In this document: positions 9,905-20,123 of the stretch, one piece after another
Layout of the letters: every line of letters begins with the position of its first letter
How positions within the stretch are numbered: position 1 is the stretch's first letter
Origin: Piromyces finnis
Taxonomy: Eukaryota; Neocallimastigomycota; Neocallimastigomycetes; Neocallimastigales; Neocallimastigaceae
Reading direction: 5' to 3'
DNA: 37,530 nt
NCBI GenBank assembly: GCA_002104945.1
Contig: MCFH01000120.1
Coordinates: forward strand, 1 to 37,530
The notes under the pieces: model-generated
Told to the model about the DNA's origin: nothing
Database searches by the model: none
The model's input: only the letters and a program-made list of their open reading frames with translations
Position numbers and translations under genes: made by a program

Positions 9905-10027
9905 GACAGTTGAATTGTAGGTGTCCCGGCTTCTTGCATAAAAAACAAAGACCTTTTTTCTTTTCTTCTTCATGGGAATCATTGTTCTTAACATAGTAGT
10001 CCCTTTTTGGATCCGCATAGTGATGAG
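9905..10027 (-). pseudogene. Gypsy gag C-terminus with zinc knuckle, left-arm copy
   Basis: The minus strand encodes a Glu/Lys-rich run followed by CFLCKKPGHLQFNC, a C-x2-C-x4-H-x4-C zinc knuckle that binds retroelement RNA. The final Cys codon lies at the solo LTR insertion point, and pol resumes on the other side with PNKRK. Only about 40 codons remain; upstream gag was lost in the deletion that reaches into the 5' LTR. ATG-started ORFs over this stretch on either strand are in wrong frames. Confidence 0.75.
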
Positions 10028-10045
10028 TATATTTATATCTTTACA
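10028..10045 (-). mobile_element. Remnant of gypsy 5' LTR
   Basis: The minus strand reads TGTAAAGATATAAATATA, the terminal bases of the LTR family, directly beside target duplication TCCTA (10046-10050). The rest of the LTR, the primer-binding site and most of gag are deleted. Confidence 0.6.
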
Positions 10046-10050
10046 TCCTA

Positions 10051-11517
10051 CCTCTTTGTATAATTCTGGTACTTCTAAGAAGCACAAGTATAAATTTATA
10101 GCTACCGTATTTACTGATGCTCACACTACACTACGTACAAAGAAGTTATGTCTTGTACGAATTCGAATTGTTGGAAAGCTGCCATTCAAGATGAATTAAA
10201 TAATTTGTATTCAAACAAGATCATGTCCTTGGTTAAAAATATCTTAAAAAATGAAAACATTATATCTACTAAATGGGTTTTTGCTATTAAAAGGGACAGC
10301 AATAATAAAATAGTACGTTTTAAAGCTAGACTTGTCTCCAGAGGTTTCCGTCAAAAACAGGGTATTGACTTGACCTATTTTCCTACTTTAAATATTGACA
10401 ATCTAAAATTTATTATTGCTATTGCAGCAAAATTTAAGTGGAATATATATCAGCTTGATATTAAAGCTTCCTACCTCAATGCTCTTTTAGATATGGATAT
10501 ATATACTACAATTCTGCTTGGAGATAGCAACTTTGGGGGATGATACTGGAAGCTGAATAAAGCTCTCTGTAGTTTAAAACAATCAGGAAGACAATGGAAC
10601 AAAACAATAGATTCAAATCATGTATATATAAGTTAAAAGAAAATAAATACGTAAAATGTATAATTGGTCTATAGTTGGAAAAAAAAATACAATAGAGAGA
10701 GTAATAAGCAAGATTAAAAGTAAATTTAAAATATCAAATAGTGGCCCATCAACTATATTCTAGAAATAAAGATCGAGAAGAAAGAATCCAAATACATTAT
10801 TTCTCAAGAGAATTACATTAATAATGTATTACAAAGATTTCATATGGAAAATGTACGTAGAAGAAATATGTCATGTATAACAATTGACAAGAGCACCTCA
10901 AATAATAATCCATTTGATAAAACCAAATATAAAAGTGCAATCGGTTCATTAATATACTTGTCAAAATGTACAAGACCGAATATTGCGTTTGCAGTAAACA
11001 AAGCTGCAAAAAAATCCGAAAGGCCAACAATATCTAACTGGAACATAATTGTAAATATATTCAGATACTTATCTACCATCAAGCATTATTTAATCGAATA
11101 TAGTGGGGAAGGAAAAATCCAAGGATACACTGATTCGGACTAAGGAGGCGCAGAAGACTTTAAATCTACCTCTGGAGGGATAATTCTAATGGGAAACAGC
11201 CCAATATGCTGGTTATCCGAGAAACGAAAATCTTATGGATCAAAAACATGGTAGATGAAATTTTTAATTACAACAAAAATATAACTTTATTCACCGGTAA
11301 CAAGGCAAACAAGAAAATAATAGAAAACGGTGAAATAAATACTGAGCTAAAACACATTAATATACACTACTATTTCATTATTGACAACATAGAAAAGAAT
11401 AATATAAAAATTGAATACATAAACACTAAAGAAATGCTAGCTGACCCTTTAAATAAAGATCTACCTGGTCCAAGAATGTTTGAATATACAAATAAGATAT
11501 TCTTAAAGAAAATCTAA
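10051..11517 (+). pseudogene. Ty1/copia reverse transcriptase and RNase H, left-arm copy
   Basis: Copia pol resumes after the gypsy element. Recognisable blocks are FIATVFTDAH, CWKAAIQDEL (10148 onward), TKWVFAIK, KARLVSRGFRQKQGIDLTYF, YQLDIKASYLNALL (first catalytic Asp region), KLNKALCSLKQSGRQW, then KYKSAIGSLIYLSKCTRPNI and RNase H pieces ending with LADPLNKDLPGP at about 11470. The stretch that should carry the YxDD catalytic motif (between about 10640 and 10680) is missing. Stops or frame changes occur near 10130, 10540, 10625, 10760 and 11141. The open pieces are 10148-10543, 10844-11143 and 11206-11517. It is part of the same copia element as 2006-4547. Confidence 0.85.
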
Positions 11518-11520
11518 TTT

Positions 11521-11529
11521 GAGGGGGAG
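11521..11529 (+). promoter_or_regulatory. Copia polypurine tract
   Basis: GAGGGGGAG lies immediately before the LTR start TGTGAACA. This is the expected plus-strand primer of a copia element. Confidence 0.7.
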
Positions 11530-11880
<351 letters not shown>

Positions 11881-12420
11881 TTACATTATTGTACATTGTA
11901 GAAACAATTAATATTATAATAAAAACTATATAAATTTAATATTAGGAAAAATTACAATATAATAATATGTTCAATTTACATATTATTTTTATATCATATC
12001 TTATTATATAACTGTAATATTTACAATGTAACTTTTTCTCTTTGTTAACCTTATTAATAAAATTATTAATTAAATTTATTTCACAATAAAATTAATAATC
12101 TTTTATATTAGATTAATTAAAAAATTTAATAAAATCAAATTAATACTTTATAATTCAAAATGTTTTGATTAGATTATTCAAGTATTGGAAAAATATATAT
12201 AAAAAATAAATTTGAAAAAAATGAAATGATTTTTTTTCTTTGTTTTTTTATTACTCTATTAATATAAAAATAAAATAAAATAAAGAAATACATTTTTAAA
12301 GAAAATATATTTACTTAATTATTTAGTGTTTACATGTTGGATAAATAAAGTTCCTTAAGTTAATACAATATTAAATAAGAACATTGCAATTAAATATTAA
12401 AATATTTTTTAAAAGTTGTG

Positions 12421-12564
12421 ATGGATGATAAATATGAAAGTCTTATGGACTTTAAGAACACTTTAGAATCTTTGGAATTTTTAAACTTTTATGAACCTCT
12501 TTGGAATAAGAATAAATTTTTTTCAATCTTTGTAAAACTTGAAGAATTAAATTTTTTTTGGTAG
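12421..12564 (+). CDS. Small ORF, 47 codons, hypothetical (left arm)
   Basis: ATG at 12421 to TAG at 12562-12564. The product is acidic and aromatic-rich, with runs such as MDDKYESLMDFKNTLESLEF, and has a more even amino-acid mix than random A/T frames here. No family recognised. An identical reading frame is in the right arm at 32579-32722, but recent duplication makes that uninformative about selection. It may be a true small gene, an exon, or a relic. Confidence 0.25.
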   Translation: MDDKYESLMDFKNTLESLEFLNFYEPLWNKNKFFSIFVKLEELNFFW

Positions 12565-14475
12565 ATTAAAAATTTATTGTATACTTAAAATTTAAGATTT
12601 AACACAAAATTTATTTTCATTTGGACTCTTTTGGATACCTTTGTATACTAATTAAAAGATAAAAACATGACTTTTATCTTTTATAATACATTTTTTCATT
12701 TATATTATTAGGTTATATATATAGAAAATAATAAAAATATTTAGATATATAAAAAATTTATTTTATATATCTAAATAAATTATAAAAAAAATTCTGGAAT
12801 ACTAAATAAATATAAAACTATAGTAAAGAAAAAGCAAAAATGAAAAAATATTAACTATTATTATTATTATTATTACCATTATCGGTACCATTATATTGAA
12901 TAAAAATATAAAAAATAATGTAAATATAAAAATATTATAACCATGTAATGTTTAAATTTGGTTATATTAAAATATATAAAATATATTTCATTTTCATTTT
13001 TTATAAAAATTTAATTTATTATACGTTATATATTAAGTTTAAATAAATAATCTGAATATATTATAAAAGAAAATAAAATAAAAATTTTAAATAATTTTTT
13101 GTCTAATTTTTATAATGAGAAAAATATTTAAATGGTGAATATAAGGAAAAAAAAAATAAATTTTGTAAAATTTAAAATTGGAAAAATAAAAAACATATCC
13201 TTAATTATTTATTATTATACCAATTATTCTTTAAAAATCTGCTTTCAATATTAATATATTAAGTATATAAGTAATAATAAATTTGTGGATATATCATGGT
13301 TATATGATAGATAATAATTTACCTTTATTATAATGGGTTAGGCTGTAAAAGAAAAAAAAATAAATTTTTAAAATTATATTTTTATTAATTAAAGTATTAT
13401 TATACATATATATTGAAGATTATTTATATTTTATTATATTGTTTTTATTATTAATTTTCTATAATATGTATAATTGAACTATTAGAAATCTTTTATTGTA
13501 AAATATCTTCATATATATATTTAATTTTTATTTTCAAATAATTTTAAAATTGTTATACAAAATTAAAAGTATTAATATTAACAATTAACAAATTACAACT
13601 CTTTTCTTTCATTTGGAATACTATTATAATTAAACATTAATAATTCATTTTTAATTATTTTTTTAGAATTTTATTATTTCTTTTTAAATATAATTTTAAA
13701 AGTTTAAATATTTCATTAAAAAAATTTGATTGAAAATTTTCTATTTTAATATTTAAATGTTGAAACTAAAAAACATTCTTTAATTATTAACCCTAATAAT
13801 TTTAATATAATAATATGTATATATATACATTAGAAAATGCATATTAATATATAAGATGCATTAATATTTATAAGTAATTAAAAATCTAATACCATAAAAA
13901 TACGAATAAATATTAATAAACTATATTAAAAAAATAATTAAGCAAATAATTTATTAATGATTGTATAAAAGAATGAATACAATATTGTTGGAGGTACTTT
14001 GTAGAAAATACAAAAGAAAAAAAGAAAAATACTATAATGCATAGTTTTTTTTGCAAATCTAATGTATATTTTGTATTATTAAAAATTTCATTAAACAATA
14101 TAAAACTAATATTTATATGATATTTAAAAAAAACAGTACGTACTCTAATAATATAAATAATATATTGTATAAAAGTGTTGAAATGAATAAAGCAAAAATT
14201 GAAAATTATTTATATCTTCGACTGTTGCAGTGAATTATTTAATATATGAAGAAAAAATAAATAGTAAAATATTTTATTGAAACTGATCACTTATTATCAA
14301 AAAAAGTACATATACAATAATTATTTATTAATAATATCTAAATAATGAAATAAAAATTTTATTATAATAAACATATGCATTTATATTCAATATTTAATCT
14401 AAGGAACCATATAAACAATTTATCTAATTGAAATAACATATATATATATATATATATTTATTATAACAAAAAAAA

Positions 14476-14613
14476 TTATAAGAATATTTCAAAAATATTA
14501 GTTTTAATAATTTTTCTGCCTGAAAGTCTGAAAGAAGTCGAAATTCTTATGGCTAAAATATCTGGATAAATTCGTCCAAAATCTAGGATGTATATTAATT
14601 CATCAATTAACAT
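14476..14613 (-). CDS. Small ORF, 45 codons, exon-like (left arm)
   Basis: ATG (14611-14613) to TAA at 14476. The local base composition is less A/T-rich than the flanks, and the inferred peptide (LDFGRIYPDILAIRISTSF in its middle) looks like real coding sequence. No family recognised. It may be a terminal exon or a relic of a longer gene, since no coding-like sequence continues on either side. The right-arm copy is 30538-30675 on the plus strand. Confidence 0.3.
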   Translation of the reverse strand: MLIDELIYILDFGRIYPDILAIRISTSFRLSGRKIIKTNIFEIFL

Positions 14614-16063
14614 TATTGTTAGCTCTATTAGTTAATGAGGTGTATATAATCAATATTATTGATTGAAACATTTCATTGTTAAAATATATATGCATTTTTT
14701 TTCATAATAGTTGAATTAAAAAAATTATAAATATTGATGAACTAGTCATCTTTTAAAAAATCTGTCGAATATTAAATGATTATAATTTAAAAAAAAATTA
14801 TTTTATAATGATATTAATCAAAGTTTTAAGAATGGTATTTTATTTAAAATATATATATATTGTTAAATAATTTATTGATAAAAATTGTGAAAATATTTTC
14901 TTAATTATTACAATAAAAAAATATTCACATGGGATGTAAAAAGAAAATAAGAAAAAATTTTGAAAAATTCAAAATTGAAAAAAATAAAATATACTTTTAA
15001 TATTTTATTAGTACCTCAAATATTATTTTAAAAAATGACATTTTATTAAGTAAATGAATAATAATAAACTTGTATATCATATCATGCATGTGTATATATC
15101 ATTAAAATGTTTTAATATATTATTATTATGTTATTTACACTATTTAAATTAAAGCATATTTTATTTAAATATTGGAATAATTTAATATTTAAAACTTGAA
15201 AATTAAAAAAAAATAAGCAATATTATGAAATAAAATTGTAAAATAAAAGATAATTTATTTTTTCCCAAATTACATTTTTATTAACTTAAAGTATTACACA
15301 TTATAGATTATTTATATTTTATAACTTTTTTATTTTTAATTTTATATAAACTTTAACTATTAAGTATATTTTAATATAATAACATCTTCATATTTAATAT
15401 TTATTTTCAACTATCTTTAAAAAAAATTCTTTATTTTAATATATTAAAAATTAAAAAAAAAAAAAATATTGAGACTTTTCAAATTATTTTAGTTAAAATA
15501 GTCATTTATTTGCATATTCATTTATTAATTTATATATATTAATTTATTTATTCGTTAATATAATAATAGATTCATTCATTTATCTATTAATAAATTGATT
15601 CTTTCATTGTTTTATTTAATTAATAATTCTTTTATTCAGTTATATATCATTTGATTTATTCTTTCATTTAATGATTTTGAAATAAGTAAAATTTTAAACT
15701 TTTCCATATGTCAAATTACATTTTTATCTATTTAAAAATATTAAGAATTTACCTATATTTATCAATGTATATTTAAAAATTATAGTTAATTATTAAATGA
15801 TAAAGTAATGGTTCTAATTTACTATTCAAAGATGTATAGATTATAATTTAACTTAATCAAAATCTATATTGATAAGTAATTTCTAACTACATTTCTACAT
15901 TTCTACCAAATAAAATATAAAATCAAGTATTACTTAGTATCAAAAATGAAAAAAAAATATGCTAATTATTATCATTATCACCACCATCATCATTATTATT
16001 TAATATAAAGTTTAATGTTTTTCTAACTTATATAGAATAGCAAGTTAAAATAAAATATAATAA

Positions 16064-16296
16064 ATATTTCTTGTATAAAGTTGTATTGAAGTATTTAAAG
16101 TGTACTTCATTTATTATATTAATTCAATTTTCAACTATTTATTATATGTTTTATATATTTTTCTTTTAAATATAATAAATATAATAAATATGTCTTGTAT
16201 AAAGTTGTATTAAAATATTTAAAGTGTACTTCATTTTTTATATTAATTCAATTTTCAACTATTTATTATATGTTTTATATATTTTTCTTTTATAGT
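16064..16296. repeat. 124-bp tandem duplication, left arm only
   Basis: The stretch beginning TTGTATAAAGTTGTATT at 16071 recurs at 16195, with the same downstream text through TTTTATATATTTTTCTTTTA in both units. The two units differ at a few positions (for example GAAGTATTT versus AAAATATTT). The mirrored site in the right arm (about 28995-29100) has a single unit. Confidence 0.75.
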
Positions 16297-17407
16297 ATAT
16301 ATAAACAACTCGAAATATTTTATAAAAGAAATTTAAACAAAATACTTTAACAATTTTATGGCTAATTTTTATCATGAGAAAACTGTTTAAATAGGATATA
16401 AAAGAAAGATGATAATTTATAAAACTTACATTGAAAAAATAAAAATATATCTGTAAATATTTATTTTTACTTCAATTATTCTTTAAAAATGGTATTTTAA
16501 TACTACTTTATTAAGTAAAGTAAATGAGTAATAATAAAACTGTGTGCTATATCATTTGTATATAATTAAAATAATACTATTATAGATATAATATTTTAAA
16601 CAAAATTTATAAAGGGTTAGATTATATTACTAGAGGTTAATGATTAATTCATTTTGTGGGTTTGAAGAATTAAGTATATATATATAGTATTTAATAATTA
16701 AAAGAAATAGAGTATAAATTGATATATAATATAAAAATATAAAATATATTTATATGAAACAACTTATTGAAAAAAAAAGTAAATAAAAAATTTTACTTTA
16801 TATAAAAATATTAATTTTAGAAAAGATAATAAAAATTATATAAAATTAATTGTTTTTTTTTTTTGGTTTCATTTTTTATATATATATTTAAAAAAAATAA
16901 AAGTTTTTATTTAAAAACTTAATACTAATAATTCAAAATATCTAAATTTTATAATACTATTATGGCAGTAGAAATAATAATTCTTATGTTATTACAAATA
17001 TCATTATCATTATCATTTGATAGATTATATATCATTGAATATGAGGTATTTAGTTAATCAATGTTGAATATTTTAATTATTACTTCTGTAAAATATAAAT
17101 AAGTTTTAAAAAATATAATTTTATATTTATAACTTTATTAAATTTCTCTAAATATCAAATGTAAAATCTTATTGTATTACTAAAATAAGAATATCTTTTT
17201 AAATTAATAAATTAATAATAGATAAAAATAATTAAAATTTTTATTTTTATATTATATTTAGAAATTATAATAAGAAGTATAGGTTAAATAATTTTATATT
17301 ATAAAAAGGTGATGAAGAATATAAGTTATAATATGAATAACAATAAAAAGTCGTATCGTTTTTTTTAAATTTAAAATATTTTTAAATTAATACATGATGA
17401 TGCTTAA

Positions 17408-17550
17408 TACTATTATTATTATTATTACTACTATTATTACTACTATTACTACTACTACTACTACTACTACTACTAATAATAATAATAATGATAATAATAA
17501 TGATAATAATAATAATGATAATAATAATAATGATAATAATAAAAATAATA
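17408..17550. repeat. Trinucleotide microsatellite, left arm
   Basis: (TAT)n, then (TAC)n, then (TAA)n with regularly interspersed TGA-type variants (AATGATAATAAT units). The right-arm counterpart is 27748-27880. Confidence 0.8.
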
Positions 17551-18455
17551 ATATAAATAAGTAATTATATAATAAAATTTTAATATATAAATAGTATCAG
17601 TTTTTAATTAATTTAAAAGTAACAATAAAAATTAAAAAATAAGTAAAAATTAAAAATAGTTTGTAATAAGAAATCAATAATAAATAAAAATATATAAAAT
17701 TATTTATTTTCTCTATATTCTCGAAAATATAAATAAAAATTAATCGTAATAAGATTATTATTATAATTATTAATTTACAATATCTTATATTGACTTGATA
17801 TTTAATAATATGTTAAAATATAATAAACATTTCTTGCATAAATTTATAATATTAAAATATTTACAATACATTTCATTTTCATTTTTTATATATATTTTAA
17901 TTTTTTTAATTGTGTAAATCTTTTTCATTTATTTCTTTTATATTAAAATATTTTTTTCATGATAAAGTTTTTTTAATAAATGGCATTTTAGCATTAATTC
18001 ACTAAGTAAAGTAAATGTGTAATAATATATTTGTGTGCTATAACATGGTTTAAAATTTTATAATTTCTTTTTTATTTAAAACATTTTATTTAAACTTTTT
18101 TCAAGTAAAATTTTAAAAAATATTGAAATTTTTGTAAATTTTCAAAGTTTGATTTTTTTATTAATTTTTCATTCATTCATTAATTAATTATTCATCGTCC
18201 ATTTAAAAAAATTTGATCTAAAAAAAAAATTCATTTGAACTTTAACATAAAAAAACTTAAACTTTTTTTTTTTAAAATTTTTATACTTTAAGAAATAATT
18301 TATTTTTTTTATTATATTTTTATTATATTTTTATTATATTTTTATTATTTTATTTATATTTTATTTTAAAAATGAATTATTACATGTTTTTTTTTATTAA
18401 TAAATATATAAAACAAGAAAAAATTTAAATATAAAAATATAAATATAATATTATT

Positions 18456-20123
18456 TTAATTAGTTATCCATTCATTGTAATCATTATATTTATTGAAATA
18501 TTTAATAAATTCTTGATTTTTAATTGTCATAGATAATATATAGGCATCTTTGTCATTACTTCCAATTCTCTTTAATTCTTCTAAAATAAATTTTACCTTT
18601 TGATCTGGTGTGCTTTCATCAAGCACATACATATCATTTACGACTTCATAATTATTATATTTTAATGCCATAGAGTACCATCCTGTTGGAAATTTTTTAT
18701 AGCATAAATATTCTTTTGCCAAAAGTGGGAAATATTCATTCTTTTTATGTTTAATTATTATATGAAATACGTATTCTGGGATTCTCAATTTTTCAATTTT
18801 TTTACTTTCATTTTTTAATTTTTCAATAATATAATATAAAACATCAAAAGATGCTTTCCTATGAAAAATTAAAAAATCTATTAAAATATTAAATGAATTA
18901 GTACTATCTATAAATCTATAATTTATATCTGCACCATTGGAAATGAGCAAAGAACATACATCGCTTCTACTTAATAAAAGAGAATAAACCGCGGGAGTTA
19001 TTGTTTCTGCGAAAATGTTTTTTGGAACTTCATAATCAAAGTTTGAATATGAAAATAAATTAATAATAGATTCAATAAAATTCAAAGGTAACCCGAAAGA
19101 TATAGCATTGGAGAGTACGTCATAATTTGAATCGTTAATATTGTCCATTAATGCATCATTATCTTGATAAAAACAAATCAATTTCTCAATATCGCATTCT
19201 TTAATAATATTATTTAATTTATTTCTTTTTTCATTGATGATTTTATCCATGCATCTTTTAACCTGGTTATTGTCCAACATTAATTTATAATTTAAACATA
19301 TATTATTGTTGTTATATTTATATTGGATAAAAAATTCGTATAACTTTGTTGAAAAACCAGGATGTTCGGCTTCATCAAAATTCTTAATTATATATTCAAT
19401 TTTACTTTTTAGCGATTTTCTTGAATCGTAACAAGAGAAAAATTTAAATTGGTCATATGTATTTTGGTAAATGCATCTGTAATACCACTGATAAGGTATA
19501 TCAAAAGATCTTTCACACATTACAATTTTGTCAAAGTTTTCTTTTGATATACCATCTTTTTTCTGATACATTGAAAGTAACTGATTAACTAGGTCTTTAT
19601 CACATAAATATTTGATATATGTGGATGCCAAATCGTATCTAAAATTAAAATTGTAAACATAATGTTTAATCATCATTATGTCCCAATCTCTGTTTAAAAG
19701 ATACATAAAGACCTTGGTAGTGAATAAATTATTTTCCATCAATAATTTTGCAATGTTAAAATTATTTTGAACATAATTGACATCGCCCCCTTTACTGATA
19801 ATGAAGTCTGCAATTTTAAAATGATTTTTTGAAATTGCAGCATATAGTGGCGATTTAATTTCACCATTTTTGAAAACGGTAAATTTATTGACATTATATT
19901 TTAATCTACTTAATAATATGTCTAAAAATTCAATTGAAACATTGCATTCAATTGCTGTGATAACTATGTCAAATTCTTTTTCTTTAATTAAATTAGTGAG
20001 TTGAACCATTTCATCTTGAAATTCAACCTCTTCAAAGAGGTCTTGTTCTGACTCATAAGAAATTGACATAGTGCTCTTATCACTGTCACAGTCATTATAA
20101 TCAATATTGTAATTGCTATTCAT
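18456..20123 (-). CDS. Ankyrin-repeat protein, intact copy (555 aa)
   Basis: A single-exon frame runs from ATG at 20123 (A at position -3) to TAA at 18456. It encodes a cytosolic-type protein with no signal peptide or membrane segment. Residues 1-38 are acidic and Ser/Asp-rich. Two clear ankyrin units are visible: about 91-118 (SPLYAAISKNHFKIADFIIS then KGGDVNYV) and about 376-403 (TPAVYSLLLSRSDVCSLLIS then NGADINYR). The helical segments between them are probably diverged repeats. Ankyrin repeats form protein-binding surfaces. The partner is unknown and no catalytic domain is seen, so I assign no process. The nearest neighbour is its own inverted copy at 25196-26862, transcribed divergently with 5.07 kb between start codons. 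The two copies differ by few substitutions (Val78 here, Ile there). Large ankyrin families are typical of anaerobic fungi, but the exact family is not identified. Confidence 0.85.
   Translation of the reverse strand: MNSNYNIDYNDCDSDKSTMSISYESEQDLFEEVEFQDEMVQLTNLIKEKEFDIVITAIECNVSIEFLDILLSRLKYNVNKFTVFKNGEIKSPLYAAISKNHFKIADFIISKGGDVNYVQNNFNIAKLLMENNLFTTKVFMYLLNRDWDIMMIKHYVYNFNFRYDLASTYIKYLCDKDLVNQLLSMYQKKDGISKENFDKIVMCERSFDIPYQWYYRCIYQNTYDQFKFFSCYDSRKSLKSKIEYIIKNFDEAEHPGFSTKLYEFFIQYKYNNNNICLNYKLMLDNNQVKRCMDKIINEKRNKLNNIIKECDIEKLICFYQDNDALMDNINDSNYDVLSNAISFGLPLNFIESIINLFSYSNFDYEVPKNIFAETITPAVYSLLLSRSDVCSLLISNGADINYRFIDSTNSFNILIDFLIFHRKASFDVLYYIIEKLKNESKKIEKLRIPEYVFHIIIKHKKNEYFPLLAKEYLCYKKFPTGWYSMALKYNNYEVVNDMYVLDESTPDQKVKFILEELKRIGSNDKDAYILSMTIKNQEFIKYFNKYNDYNEWITN

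Larger units (their letters stand above)
4553..10045 (-). mobile_element. Chromodomain Ty3/gypsy retrotransposon nested in copia
   Basis: The element is bounded by TGTAA...TTTACA and 5-bp TCCTA duplications. On the minus strand the order is: 18-bp remnant of the 5' LTR (10045-10028), gag end (10027-9905), a 613-bp solo LTR insertion (9904-9292), protease-RT-RNase H-integrase (9291-5569), chromodomain (5565-5332), polypurine tract (5312-5301) and 3' LTR (5300-4553). The right boundary shows a large internal deletion that fused the first bases of the 5' LTR to the end of gag and removed the primer-binding site. Pol carries three frameshifts and one stop. The element cannot move by itself. It inserted into the copia linker just before the RT domain. 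Confidence 0.85.
11881..18455. other. AT-rich intergenic tract, left arm
   Basis: About 6.6 kb of mostly A/T with no ORF that looks like an established gene. It contains homopolymers, (TA)n near 14440-14456, an 11-bp tandem repeat (ATTATATTTTT, three units at about 18311-18346), and the small ORFs, tandem duplication and microsatellite listed separately. The tract is mirrored at 26863-33262. Confidence 0.7.

Noticed and set aside
9972-10199. Plus-strand 75-codon ORF and its right-arm copy (35764-35991)
   Set aside because: It crosses the gypsy/copia junction. Only its last third overlaps real copia sequence, and that in part out of frame.
10818-11082. Minus-strand ORFs antisense to copia RT/RNase H (and 34884-35145)
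   Set aside because: Shadows of the copia frame that carries recognisable RNase H/RT blocks.
13913-14098. 61-codon minus-strand ORF rich in Phe/Tyr/Leu
   Set aside because: Composition is that of random A/T sequence; no motif, and the small size fits chance.
17408-17550. CRISPR-like or satellite array
   Set aside because: The unit is a simple trinucleotide with no spacers.
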